Below are positions 17,399 through 27,978 of a stretch of 64,000 nt of DNA, piece after piece (the stretch's first letter is position 1; the number at the start of each line of letters is the position of its first letter). Under the pieces are notes generated by a model. That model ran no database searches and was not told the DNA's origin. It saw only the letters and a list, made by a program, of their open reading frames with translations. This stretch comes from Murimonas intestini (GTDB taxonomy: Bacteria; Bacillota; Clostridia; Lachnospirales; Lachnospiraceae): assembly GCA_003148945.1 (NCBI GenBank), contig QGGY01000003.1:62001-126000 (forward strand). The letters are read 5' to 3'. Both the position numbers and the translations under genes were made by a program.

Positions 17399-18022
17399 TT
17401 GAAGACATTTCCAAAGCCGCTTACAGCCGACGAAGAAAAATACTACCTTCAAAAATATCAAGAGGGCGATATGGAAGCGCGGAGGATTCTCATAGAGCGC
17501 AATCTGAGGCTGGTAGCGCATGTAGCCAGAAAATATCAAAGCCCGGATGAGGATGTAGAGGACCTGATCTCTACAGGAATCATCGGGCTTATTAAAGCGG
17601 TGTCGACCTTTGACCACAGCAAGACCAACAGGCTGGCGGCATATGCGGCCAGATGCATTGAGAATGAACTGCTGATGCTGTTCCGCGTCCGCAGGAAGAT
17701 GGCCAAGGAGGTCTCCCTGTATGAGCCCATAGGAACAGACAAGGAAGGTAATGAGATAAATCTGCTGGATATCATAGAGAGCACGAATGAAGATGTTGTG
17801 GACAATATGGAGCTGCAGCAGAACACTAAGAAGCTGTACGGCCTGCTGAATATAGCTCTGAACCAGAGGGAACAGGAGGTTTTAAAGCTCCGCTACGGCC
17901 TCTGCGGGGAGGAAGAGACGACCCAGAGGGAGATAGCCGACAGGTTGGGGATCTCGCGTTCATATGTATCCAGGATTGAAAAAAATGCACTGAAAAAGCT
18001 CAGAGAGTGCTTTACAGAATAA
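17399..18022 (+). CDS. sigK: Sporulation sigma factor SigK
   Basis: 207-residue sigma-70 family factor matching SigK: FPKPLTADEEKYYLQKYQ, LIERNLRLVAHVARKY, EDLISTGIIGLIKAVSTF, YAARCIENELLMLFR, EPIGTDKEGNEINLLDI and the region 4 helix-turn-helix REIADRLGISRSYVSRIEKNALKKL. The start is TTG at 17399 with AGAGG at 17386-17390; a GTG at 17390 overlaps that site. The roughly 20-residue pro-sequence of Bacillus pro-SigK is absent, as in C. difficile. The gene is intact, with no sign of a skin-like interruption. Confidence 0.88.
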   Translation: MKTFPKPLTADEEKYYLQKYQEGDMEARRILIERNLRLVAHVARKYQSPDEDVEDLISTGIIGLIKAVSTFDHSKTNRLAAYAARCIENELLMLFRVRRKMAKEVSLYEPIGTDKEGNEINLLDIIESTNEDVVDNMELQQNTKKLYGLLNIALNQREQEVLKLRYGLCGEEETTQREIADRLGISRSYVSRIEKNALKKLRECFTE

Positions 18023-18036
18023 AGAGGAGTGGGAAG

Positions 18037-18762
18037 ATGCAAAGGATAAAGGCATATCTGCTTAAATCTGAAGAATGGCTGCAGGAGCCATATATTGATA
18101 AAATAATGGAACTGCTGCCCCGGGAGCGGTATGAAAAGGCCAGGAACCTTAAAAATCCAAAAGCCAGGGCTCAGAGCGTGCTGGCGTATGCTTTGCTGGC
18201 GATGAAGCTGCAGGAGGACTGGGGGACGGGATTTATGCCGGATATACTGAGCGGCAGCAGAGGAAAGCCTTATCTTGAAGATTATCCGGATATTTTTTTT
18301 AATTACAGCCATTGCAGCAGGGGGATCCTGTGCGCTGTATCTGCCTGTGAGACAGGGGCTGATATAGAGACTGTAAAGCCCTATAAAGAAAAGCTGGCAG
18401 GAAGAGTATGCCATCCAAAGGAGCTTGAAATGCTGGAGCAGATTGCTGACCCGGACGGGCGGGCAGTTTTTTTTACGAGAATCTGGACTGCGAAGGAGAG
18501 CTATCTAAAATATCTGGGCTGCGGTATAGACAGGGAGATGCGCACTATCGACATGTCAGGATGCAGAAACAGGAGTTTTGACGTATACGGTGCCGGATTT
18601 GCAATGCTGGAGGGCGAAGGGTTCATGGCTTCAGTCTGCCGGAGTGAGCTCACGGTCCGGGAGGATGGGCAGGGCCTGCAGAAGGGCAGCACGGATAGCA
18701 GGATATCTGTACAGGAAGTATCAGGCAGGGAAATCTTAAGCTTCTGCGGCTTGTCTTTTTGA
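18037..18762 (+). CDS. 4'-phosphopantetheinyl transferase (Sfp type)
   Basis: 241-residue Sfp-like transferase that activates carrier proteins by attaching the phosphopantetheine arm of CoA. Seen: the substrate motif NYSHCSRGILCAVS, the metal-binding ETGADIETV, and the WTAKESYLKYLGCGI signature. The ATG at 18037 has AGGAG upstream and lies 14 bases after sigK. No carrier-protein or nonribosomal synthesis genes are in the window, so its partner is unknown. The C-terminal 40 residues look unconserved. Confidence 0.88.
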   Translation: MQRIKAYLLKSEEWLQEPYIDKIMELLPRERYEKARNLKNPKARAQSVLAYALLAMKLQEDWGTGFMPDILSGSRGKPYLEDYPDIFFNYSHCSRGILCAVSACETGADIETVKPYKEKLAGRVCHPKELEMLEQIADPDGRAVFFTRIWTAKESYLKYLGCGIDREMRTIDMSGCRNRSFDVYGAGFAMLEGEGFMASVCRSELTVREDGQGLQKGSTDSRISVQEVSGREILSFCGLSF

Positions 18763-18805
18763 AGTTTTGTGATATAATCATATTATAATATTTTTTTTGC
18801 TTACA

Positions 18806-18838
18806 CGGCGGGGCATCAGCCCCGGCTGTTCTTTTTTG
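18806..18838 (+). terminator. Terminator after the phosphopantetheinyl transferase gene
   Basis: CGGGGC (18809-18814), ATCA loop, GCCCCG (18819-18824), then a T-rich run to 18837. A clear Rho-independent terminator. Confidence 0.75.
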
Positions 18839-18918
18839 GCAGTTCTGCCATTATTTCCATTTTATAAATGAATCGATAACCAGTCTAATTGAATTTTACC
18901 GGAAGGAGGTATGTTTTT

Positions 18919-20493
18919 TTGTTTTGCAGTATTTTATCAGCAGCTCTTTTGGGAGTGGACAGCAGGCTTGTGGAGGTGGAGGCTGATGTCAGTGAGGGGC
19001 TTCCCATGTTTTCCATGGTGGGATATCTGTCATCCCAGGTGAGGGAGGCGCAGGACAGGGTCCGCACAGCCATAAAAAACAGCGGGATCCGCCTGCAGCC
19101 AAAGAGGATCACCCTGAACATGTCACCGGCAGATTTAAGGAAGGAGGGAACCTCCTTTGATCTGCCCATAGCAATAGGGATTCTTGGTGCATATGGCCAT
19201 TTAAGACCATCCTCCGTGGAAAATATCATGGCGGCGGGAGAATTAAGCTTAAACGGGGAAATACGGCCTGTCAGAGGGGTACTCCCCATGGCGCTCATGG
19301 CAAAGGAGTCAGGCTGCCGGCTCTTCCTGGTGCCGAGAGAGAACTTAAAGGAGGCACAGGCCGCCGGAGGCATTGCCGCATACGGAGCCGGGAACCTGAA
19401 TGAGGCCATAGATATTATAGAAGGGCGCAGTATTTTGGAAAAGGCGCAGGATGAGGAAAGGTATCGGGAAGGAGGAGGGGAAGGGCAGAAAAATGATACA
19501 GAGCCGCTCAGGCATGAGAGAGAGGATTTTTCTGACATACTGGGACAGGAGGCGGGAAAGAGGGCCGCTCAGATAGCCATGGCCGGGCTGCACAATATAT
19601 TATTCATAGGGCCTCCCGGGGCTGGCAAATCGCTGATCGCCAAAAGACTCCCCACTATCCTGCCGCCCATGTCGGAGGAGGAGCAGCTGGAGGTGTCAAA
19701 GATATACAGTATTGCCGGAATGCTGCCCAAGGGAGAGCCTCTCCTGAAAACAAGGCCCTTCAGGGCGCCCCATCACACGGTGACTGCCCAGGCCCTGGCC
19801 GGGGGAGGACGGTATCCCAGACCAGGGGAGGTGAGCCTTGCGCACAGAGGAGTGCTGTTTCTGGATGAACTGGCGGAATTTTCATCATCCACACTGGAAA
19901 TACTCCGGCAGCCCCTGGAGGAGCACAGCATATGGATAGCCAGGATGGGAGGGAGCTGTATGTTCCCGGCCAGATTTGTGCTGGCCGCAGCCATGAATCC
20001 GTGTAAATGCGGGTATTTTCCTGATTTGGAGAGGTGTATCTGCACACCCGGACAGGTCCAGAGATATTTAGGCAGGATCAGCCAGCCGCTGCTGGAGAGG
20101 TTCGATATGTGTGTGGAGATCCCAAAGGCGGGATATGATGACATGCTGTCTGCGCCCCCGGGGGAGGACTCAGCCGGGATGCGCGCAAAGGTATGCGCGT
20201 CCATGGAGATTCAGGAGGAGCGCTACAGGGGGAGTGCGTACAGGTACAATTCAGATTTGGACGGAGAAGGCATATCCAGATACTGTGCTATGGACAGGGA
20301 GGCAGAGGAGATTATGAAAAGTGCATTTTACAGGCTGGACTTAAGCGTCCGCTCTTATCACCACGTTATCCGGACAGCCAGGACTATAGCGGACCTGGAG
20401 GGAAGCAGCATCATCAGGGGAGGACATGCGGCGGAGGCTGTATGCTACCGCTCTGCTGACAGGAAATACTGGAACAGGGGAGGGATATACTGA
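18919..20493 (+). CDS. ComM/YifB family Mg-chelatase-like ATPase
   Basis: 524-residue AAA+ ATPase of the YifB/ComM family. The N-terminal Lon-like domain (GLPMFSMVGYLSSQVREA, ITLNMSPADLRKEGTSFDLPIA) is followed by the Mg-chelatase core with Walker A GPPGAGKS, RPFRAPHHTVT and the Walker B segment GVLFLDELAEF. ComM is a branch-migration helicase in natural transformation of Gram-negatives; the Firmicute role is not settled. The start is TTG 18919 behind GGAAGGAGG at 18901-18909; ATG 18911 is out of frame. Its stop overlaps the dprA start, and the two likely act together on incoming DNA. Confidence 0.9.
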   Translation: MFCSILSAALLGVDSRLVEVEADVSEGLPMFSMVGYLSSQVREAQDRVRTAIKNSGIRLQPKRITLNMSPADLRKEGTSFDLPIAIGILGAYGHLRPSSVENIMAAGELSLNGEIRPVRGVLPMALMAKESGCRLFLVPRENLKEAQAAGGIAAYGAGNLNEAIDIIEGRSILEKAQDEERYREGGGEGQKNDTEPLRHEREDFSDILGQEAGKRAAQIAMAGLHNILFIGPPGAGKSLIAKRLPTILPPMSEEEQLEVSKIYSIAGMLPKGEPLLKTRPFRAPHHTVTAQALAGGGRYPRPGEVSLAHRGVLFLDELAEFSSSTLEILRQPLEEHSIWIARMGGSCMFPARFVLAAAMNPCKCGYFPDLERCICTPGQVQRYLGRISQPLLERFDMCVEIPKAGYDDMLSAPPGEDSAGMRAKVCASMEIQEERYRGSAYRYNSDLDGEGISRYCAMDREAEEIMKSAFYRLDLSVRSYHHVIRTARTIADLEGSSIIRGGHAAEAVCYRSADRKYWNRGGIY

Positions 20494-21590
20494 TGGTGTC
20501 AGACGGAAAAGAGGAAGCATGGCTGTGGCTCTGTTCACAGCAGGGCCTTTATTATGGAGGGATCCAGAAAATAATCAGCAGATTTGGCGATGCGCAGGCG
20601 GCCTACAGCGCCGGGGATGAAGCGATCAGGGAGTGTCCGGGGCTGAGCCTGAAAATAAAAAATGAACTTGCAGGAAGGCGCAGGGGAAAGGCTTTCCTGA
20701 GAGAATATCATAAATGGAAGAAAGAGGGAATACATTTTATCAGCGCCGCACATGAGAAGTTTCCTGAGAGGCTTCGGAATATTCCTGAGAGCCCCTTCGG
20801 GCTTTTCGTAAAAGGAGAACTGCCCTGTCCCTTCAGGCCTGCCGTGGCTGTTGTGGGGGGAAGAAAATGTACGTCCTATGGAAAAAATATATCACAGGAT
20901 CTGGGCAGAAAGCTGGCGGAGCATGGGGTGGAGGTCATCAGCGGCATGGCCTACGGCATAGACGGGTTTGCACAGCAGGCGGCCCTTGATGCGGGAGGGG
21001 CCTCCTTTGCAGTGCTGGGCAGCGGGGTGGATATCTGCTATCCCATATCTCACAGAGGCCTCTATGGGGCGCTGGCGGACAGGGGCGGCCTGATCTCGGA
21101 GTTTCCGCCGGGAAGCCCTCCTGCGGCATACCATTTTCCCATGAGAAACAGGATCATCAGCGGGCTGGCTGATGTGGTGGTGGTGATAGAGGCCAGGATG
21201 AAGAGCGGCTCACTTATTACGGCAGATTTTGCCCTGGAACAGGGGCGGGATGTCTATGCCCTTCCCGGCAGGTCGGGGGATGAATTGAGCGCCGGGAGCA
21301 ATCGTCTGATAGCCCAGGGAGCAGGCGTTCTGCTGTCTGTACCCGCGTTTTTGGAGGAGCTGGGGTATGGCAGTGCAGATGCCCCCAAAATAAAAAAATG
21401 TAATATTGGACTTGAAACGAACGAAATTTTGGTGTATAGTTGTGTGGATTTACAACCCAAAAGCCTTCAGGAACTGGTAACAGAGACAAAGGCTTCTGCG
21501 GCAGCTGTGGCAGAGGCTCTTATAAGGCTGGAATTAAAAGGTTTGATCAAAGAAGTCTGGAAAAATTATTACATCCTGAGAGATGAATGA
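20493..21590 (+). CDS. dprA: DNA processing protein DprA
   Basis: 365-residue Rossmann-like protein that loads RecA on single-stranded DNA during transformation. Diagnostic segments are GMAYGIDGFAQQAALDAGG, VLGSGVDICYP, SEFPPGSPPAAYHFPMRNRI and VIEARMKSGSLITADFAL. A short winged-helix-like C-terminal part follows. ATG 20493 overlaps the ComM stop (TGATG). Confidence 0.95.
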   Translation: MVSDGKEEAWLWLCSQQGLYYGGIQKIISRFGDAQAAYSAGDEAIRECPGLSLKIKNELAGRRRGKAFLREYHKWKKEGIHFISAAHEKFPERLRNIPESPFGLFVKGELPCPFRPAVAVVGGRKCTSYGKNISQDLGRKLAEHGVEVISGMAYGIDGFAQQAALDAGGASFAVLGSGVDICYPISHRGLYGALADRGGLISEFPPGSPPAAYHFPMRNRIISGLADVVVVIEARMKSGSLITADFALEQGRDVYALPGRSGDELSAGSNRLIAQGAGVLLSVPAFLEELGYGSADAPKIKKCNIGLETNEILVYSCVDLQPKSLQELVTETKASAAAVAEALIRLELKGLIKEVWKNYYILRDE

Positions 21591-21618
21591 TAAATGCCGA
21601 ACATGGGGGTATTAGTGA

Positions 21619-23685
21619 ATGGCGAAATATTTAGTGATCGTGGAGTCACCGACAAAAGTCAAAACAATTAAAAAATTCCTTGGCGCGAATTATGAGGTGA
21701 CAGCATCCAACGGCCATGTAAGAGACCTTCCCAAAAGCCAGTTGGGAATTGATGTGGAACACGGCTATGAGCCGAAGTATATTACTATCAGAGGGAAGGG
21801 GGACATCCTTGCCGCACTCCGCAAGGAGGCAAAAAAAGCCGATAAAGTCTATCTGGCAACTGACCCTGACCGTGAAGGGGAAGCCATCTCCTGGCACCTT
21901 TCAAAAGCGCTGAAGCTGGATGACAGCAAAATGTACCGTATCACTTTTAATGAGATCACAAAGACAGCGGTAAAAGAGTCACTTAAGCATGCCAGAGAGA
22001 TCGACATGGATCTGGTAGATGCCCAGCAGGCCAGAAGGATGCTGGACCGTATGGTGGGATATATGATCAGCCCGCTTCTGTGGGCAAAGGTAAAGAGAGG
22101 CTTAAGCGCCGGGCGTGTACAGTCAGTGGCGCTTAGGATCATCGGAGACAGGGAAGAGGAGATAAACGCTTTTATTCCGGAGGAATACTGGACCCTGGAT
22201 GCCGATTTTACAGTACCGGGAGAAAAAAAGCCGCTTAAGGCCAAGTTTTACGGGACAGAAAAAGAAAAGATCCAGATCCGCTCAAAAGAAGAGCTGGACA
22301 AGATATTAAAGGGCCTGGAGGGTGTGAGCTATCAGGTGGCGGACGTCAAGAAAGGTGAGAGGACTAAAAAAGCCCCCCTTCCTTTTACCACCAGTACACT
22401 GCAGCAGGAAGCGTCAAAAGTCCTGAACTTTTCCACACAGAAGACTATGCGTGTGGCACAGCAGCTCTATGAAGGTATTGATATCAAGGGAAACGGGACA
22501 GTCGGTCTCATAACTTATCTGCGTACTGATTCAACCAGGATATCTGAAGAGGCTGATAAAGCAGCGAGAGAATACATTGACAAGACATATGGAAAAGAAT
22601 ATGTCTCAGGGACAGTCCAGGAAAAGAAGAGCGGCAAAAAGATCCAGGATGCCCACGAGGCTATCCGTCCCAGTGATATAGAGAGGACTCCCATATCACT
22701 GAAGGATTCTCTTTCCAGGGACCAGTACCGTCTCTATCAGCTTATCTGGAAGCGTTTTACAGCCAGCAGAATGGAAAATGCCAGATATGAGACAACTTCT
22801 GTCAAGATAGGCGCAGGTGAATACCGTTTTACAGTTGCAGCGTCAAAGCTGGCTTTTGACGGATTTATGGCTGTCTATGTGCAGGAGAGCGATGAACCTG
22901 AAAGCGGAAATGTGATGATGAAGGGACTGGATAAGTCCACACAGCTGGCGCTGAAGGAATTTGACAGCAAACAGCATTTCACACAGCCGCCTGCACATTA
23001 CACAGAAGCAGCCCTGGTGAAGACTCTGGAGGAGCTGGGCATCGGACGCCCAAGCACATATGCGCCCACTATTACAACGATCATCAACAGGCGTTATGTG
23101 GCGAAGGAAAATAAGAACCTCTATATGACAGAGCTGGGTGAAGTAGTCAACAACATGATGAAACAGGCTTTCCCAAGTATAGTTGACGTGAACTTCACAG
23201 CTAATGTGGAATCTCTCCTGGATAAGGTGGAAGAGGGGGTTGTCACATGGAAGACTGTTATCAGCAATTTCTACCCTGATCTGGAGGAAGCGGTGAATAT
23301 CGCCCAGGAAGAGCTGGAGAAGGTAAAGATAGAGGATGAGGTGACGGATGTCATCTGTGAAGAATGCGGAAGGAACATGGTCATCAAATACGGGCCCCAC
23401 GGTCGTTTCCTGGCATGTCCCGGGTTTCCTGACTGCCGCAATACAAAGCCTTACCTGGAAAAAATCGGAGTCGCCTGCCCCAAATGCGGAAAAGATGTGG
23501 TGATTCGCAAGACAAAGAAGGGAAGACGCTATTATGGCTGTGAGGATAATCCGGAATGCGATTTCATGTCATGGCAGAAGCCTTCCAAAGAAAAATGTCC
23601 CGACTGCGGTGGCATTATGCTGGAAAAAGGAAATAAGCTTGTCTGTGCGGATGAGCACTGCGGACACGTAGAATCTAAAAAGTAA
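21619..23685 (+). CDS. topA: DNA topoisomerase I
   Basis: 688-residue type IA topoisomerase that relaxes negative supercoils. N-terminal TOPRIM (LVIVESPTKVKTIKKFLG; DPDREGEAISWHL), the catalytic tyrosine in TYLRTDSTRI, and three C-terminal Cys4 zinc-ribbon modules (CEECG...CPGFPDC, CPKCG...CEDNPEC, CPDCG...CADEHC). dprA-topA-codY is a familiar Firmicute neighbourhood. Confidence 0.97.
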   Translation: MAKYLVIVESPTKVKTIKKFLGANYEVTASNGHVRDLPKSQLGIDVEHGYEPKYITIRGKGDILAALRKEAKKADKVYLATDPDREGEAISWHLSKALKLDDSKMYRITFNEITKTAVKESLKHAREIDMDLVDAQQARRMLDRMVGYMISPLLWAKVKRGLSAGRVQSVALRIIGDREEEINAFIPEEYWTLDADFTVPGEKKPLKAKFYGTEKEKIQIRSKEELDKILKGLEGVSYQVADVKKGERTKKAPLPFTTSTLQQEASKVLNFSTQKTMRVAQQLYEGIDIKGNGTVGLITYLRTDSTRISEEADKAAREYIDKTYGKEYVSGTVQEKKSGKKIQDAHEAIRPSDIERTPISLKDSLSRDQYRLYQLIWKRFTASRMENARYETTSVKIGAGEYRFTVAASKLAFDGFMAVYVQESDEPESGNVMMKGLDKSTQLALKEFDSKQHFTQPPAHYTEAALVKTLEELGIGRPSTYAPTITTIINRRYVAKENKNLYMTELGEVVNNMMKQAFPSIVDVNFTANVESLLDKVEEGVVTWKTVISNFYPDLEEAVNIAQEELEKVKIEDEVTDVICEECGRNMVIKYGPHGRFLACPGFPDCRNTKPYLEKIGVACPKCGKDVVIRKTKKGRRYYGCEDNPECDFMSWQKPSKEKCPDCGGIMLEKGNKLVCADEHCGHVESKK

Positions 23686-23774
23686 CTGTGACATACATCT
23701 TGCGGAAAGCATTTTCAAAACACGCTCTTGAGGCCGGATTAGGAACAGTTACGAAAATAAAAGAAAGTGTATTT

Positions 23775-23820
23775 AATTTTCGCATTTTTTATTGAAATTC
23801 AAATAATTGTATGCTAAGAT
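23775..23820 (+). promoter_or_regulatory. codY promoter with a possible CodY box
   Basis: -35 TTGAAA (23792-23797), 17-bp spacer, -10 TAAGAT (23815-23820) with an extended TG before it. Just upstream, 23775-23789 starts AATTTTC and matches about 10 of 15 positions of the CodY box, which would allow self-repression. The promoter is convincing; the box is weak. Confidence 0.65.
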
Positions 23821-23889
23821 GTCTACATGATGACGTAGTGTCGCATTGGGCATAGCCAATCCGGGGTGATTGACAGAACAGGAGGAATA

Positions 23890-24672
23890 ATGAGCGTACA
23901 GTTATTGGATAAGACCAGAAAAATCAATAAACTCTTGCATAACAATAATTCAAGCAAAGTTGTGTTTAACGATATTTGCGCTGTGCTGACAGAGATATTG
24001 AGTTCAAATATTCTGGTCATCAGTAGAAAAGGCAAAGTTCTGGGAGTAGGATTGAGTGAGGGCGTGGAAGAAATCAATGAATTAATTGTGGACAAGGTAG
24101 GCGGATATATTGATCCGATGCTGAATGAGAGGCTTCTTGGCGTCCTGTCCACAAAAGAGAATGTGAACCTGGAGACACTGGGCTTTGTGGGAGACAGTGT
24201 AAAGAAATACCAGGCGATCATCAACCCGATCGATATCGCGGGAGAGAGACTGGGCACTGTATTTATGTATAAGAGCAGCAGCCAGTATGAGATAGACGAT
24301 ATCATCCTGAGTGAATACGGGACCACTGTTGTGGGACTTGAAATGATGCGTTCCGTACACGAGGAAAATGCAGAAGAAAACAGAAAAGTTCAGATTGTGA
24401 AATCAGCGATCAGCACGCTGTCATTTTCAGAGCTGGAGGCGATCATCCATATCTTTGATGAGCTGGATGGCACTGAAGGCATACTGGTGGCAAGCAAGAT
24501 CGCGGACAGAGTCGGAATCACCCGTTCAGTTATCGTAAATGCCCTGCGAAAATTTGAAAGTGCCGGCGTCATCGAATCACGTTCATCAGGAATGAAGGGA
24601 ACATACATCAAAGTCATCAATGATGTAGTTTTTGATGAGCTTGAGAATATCAAAAAAGAAAAGATGAAATAA
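23890..24672 (+). CDS. codY: Global GTP/BCAA-sensing regulator CodY
   Basis: 260-residue CodY. It has an N-terminal GAF domain that binds branched-chain amino acids and a C-terminal winged helix-turn-helix (SKIADRVGITRSVIVNALRKFESAGVIESRSSG). CodY represses nutrient-acquisition and stationary-phase genes when GTP and BCAA are high. ATG 23890 follows AGGAGG at 23880-23885 at a good distance; the ATT/ATG region further upstream lacks a site. It has its own promoter and terminator. Confidence 0.96.
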   Translation: MSVQLLDKTRKINKLLHNNNSSKVVFNDICAVLTEILSSNILVISRKGKVLGVGLSEGVEEINELIVDKVGGYIDPMLNERLLGVLSTKENVNLETLGFVGDSVKKYQAIINPIDIAGERLGTVFMYKSSSQYEIDDIILSEYGTTVVGLEMMRSVHEENAEENRKVQIVKSAISTLSFSELEAIIHIFDELDGTEGILVASKIADRVGITRSVIVNALRKFESAGVIESRSSGMKGTYIKVINDVVFDELENIKKEKMK

Positions 24673-24690
24673 GCTTATACGGCGCGTTAT

Positions 24691-24727
24691 ACAGCCCGGG
24701 AACACTGTTGTTCCCGGGCTGTGTTTT
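24691..24727 (+). terminator. codY terminator
   Basis: Perfect 13-bp stem (24691-24703 with 24710-24722), six-base loop, followed by TTTT. Strong Rho-independent terminator. Confidence 0.9.
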
Positions 24728-24849
24728 GAGTATAAATAATTAAGAATCTAAAAAAAATATAAAAAGGACAAAAATGAGAAAAACAGAGAAAAATTAAGAA
24801 TACATGAGGTAATTTGTGAATATAATTAAAATGAGCGACATAACTGCAG

Positions 24850-24878
24850 TTGCACATTTAACTCAATTTAACTAATAT
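24850..24878 (+). promoter_or_regulatory. groESL promoter
   Basis: -35 TTGCAC (24850-24855), 17-bp spacer, -10 TAATAT (24873-24878). The predicted transcript start falls just before the CIRCE element. Confidence 0.8.
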
Positions 24879-24889
24879 AAGAGCATCGG

Positions 24890-24916
24890 TTAGCACTCGA
24901 TAAAAGTGAGTGCTAA
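24890..24916. promoter_or_regulatory. CIRCE operator (HrcA site)
   Basis: TTAGCACTC (24890-24898), nine-base spacer, GAGTGCTAA (24908-24916): an exact match to the CIRCE consensus. It is the binding site for the heat-shock repressor HrcA, placed in the 5' leader of groESL. Confidence 0.97.
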
Positions 24917-24965
24917 TAATTAAAAAAGTAAAAACAGATCTTAACAAATAAGGAGGAGATTTTTT

Positions 24966-25250
24966 ATGAAGTTAGTACCATTAGGTGACAGGGTTGTATT
25001 AAAACAGTTTGAAGCAGAGGAGACAACAAAATCAGGCATCATCCTTGCAAGCAAATCCCAGGAGAAGCCGCAGGAAGCAGAAGTAGTTGCAGTAGGACCT
25101 GGCGGAATGGTTGACGGCAAGGAAGTTACAATGCAGGTAAAAGCAGGCGACAAAGTTATTTATTCCAAATATGCAGGAAATGAAGTTAAGTTAGATGACG
25201 AAGAATACATTATCGTAAAACAGAGTGATATTCTTGCAATTGTAGAATAA
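24966..25250 (+). CDS. groES: Co-chaperonin GroES
   Basis: 94-residue 10-kDa chaperonin lid, with PLGDRVVLKQ at the N-terminus, the mobile loop EETTKSGIILAS, and the C-terminal EYIIVKQSDILAIVE. AGGAGGAG precedes the ATG. Regulated by HrcA through the CIRCE element upstream. Confidence 0.97.
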   Translation: MKLVPLGDRVVLKQFEAEETTKSGIILASKSQEKPQEAEVVAVGPGGMVDGKEVTMQVKAGDKVIYSKYAGNEVKLDDEEYIIVKQSDILAIVE

Positions 25251-25370
25251 GCCTGATTATTTAACAGGTTTGTTTATAAATGTTCAGGCAGGCCGGACAG
25301 ATCAGCGGTAAATGCGGATCGCGGCTGAAATAATTGATATAATATAGAAATAATATAGATCAGAAAACTA

Positions 25371-27003
<1,633 letters not shown>

Positions 27004-27049
27004 TCTGTTCATCAGTTCTTAAGATTTTTATAAAAAATTCATAATAATG

Positions 27050-27085
27050 GAAGGGTGGACGCATGGACGTCCACCCTTCTTTGTG
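27050..27085 (+). terminator. groESL terminator
   Basis: GAAGGGTGGACG pairs with CGTCCACCCTTC around a six-base loop (27050-27079), followed by a short T-rich stretch. Confidence 0.8.
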
Positions 27086-27165
27086 TTAAACTAAGAATTG
27101 ACCCAAAAAGGGAGGATGGCCTTAAGGGGGCCGGCAGTAAAAACAGACGATAGGAGAAAGCGCAG

Positions 27166-27918
27166 ATGAGCAACACAGATGATTTGAGCTTAAAAGGGAG
27201 ATTTCATGAAGAGATAAGAAAGCTGAAGGTATTGAAGGGAAAAGCAAGACTGCAGTACATCTGGGACTATTATAAGCCTCTGATGGCAATTATCCTGGGC
27301 ATAGTCCTGGTGATCACAATTATTGCGCAGATGGTGCACAATTCCAAAATCGATACGGTTCTCAGCGTAGCAATATTAAATGGTGCGGGCTTTGATGAGG
27401 AATCACAGGAGCCTCTGATCAATGGATTTGCAGAATATGCAGGCATCACACTGGATGAGTGGACAGAAGTCTCAATCGATTCCAGCATGACAATGGACCC
27501 GGGACAGATGGACACATATACGATGAGCAGCATGACAAAGATCATGGCCATGTCAGGTTCAGGAAGCCTGGATGTAATGCTTATGCCGGAGAGTGTATTT
27601 GAATATTATGCAAAGCGGGGAATGTTTGAGAATCTCGAGGATGTTCTGCCGGCTGATCTGATGGAACAGAATAAGGATGGGCTGAGGATGGAAGCACAGT
27701 ATACAGAAGAAGAACAGTCTGAGAATATGAATGAGATGCGTGACGGCCTTGAGTCAGAAAAGGAACCGGCCGGCGAGAAGCTGCCATACGGTGTGGAGGT
27801 TGAAAGAAGCGGTGCACTGGTGGACCTCTGTCCGTATGAACCTGTGATAGCGGCAGTGTCAGTCAGCGCGGCAAATAGAGAAAATGCAGTAAAATTTGTG
27901 CAGTATTTACTTCACTAA
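27166..27918 (+). CDS. Membrane-anchored protein of unknown function
   Basis: 250 residues. A cytoplasmic helical N-terminus (residues 1-40), one membrane segment (about 41-62, LMAIILGIVLVITIIAQMV), then an extracytoplasmic domain. That domain contains SLDVMLMPESVFEYYAKRGMFENLEDVLPADL, reminiscent of the fold of solute-binding proteins. A charged, low-complexity insert (about 180-210) follows. It is not recognised as a named family. AGGAG-like sequence precedes the ATG. Confidence 0.65.
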   Translation: MSNTDDLSLKGRFHEEIRKLKVLKGKARLQYIWDYYKPLMAIILGIVLVITIIAQMVHNSKIDTVLSVAILNGAGFDEESQEPLINGFAEYAGITLDEWTEVSIDSSMTMDPGQMDTYTMSSMTKIMAMSGSGSLDVMLMPESVFEYYAKRGMFENLEDVLPADLMEQNKDGLRMEAQYTEEEQSENMNEMRDGLESEKEPAGEKLPYGVEVERSGALVDLCPYEPVIAAVSVSAANRENAVKFVQYLLH

Positions 27919-27978
27919 TGAGAAATTTTCAGGTATAATAAGAAATAAAATGTATAAAGAAACAGCAGGAGGAAAAAA

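Noticed and set aside
23683-23754. GTAACTGT ... ACAGTTAC inverted repeat after topA as a member of the 27-bp family
   Set aside because: The word is GTAACTG rather than GTTACTG and the arms are about 55 bases apart, so it is probably chance or a separate weak hairpin.
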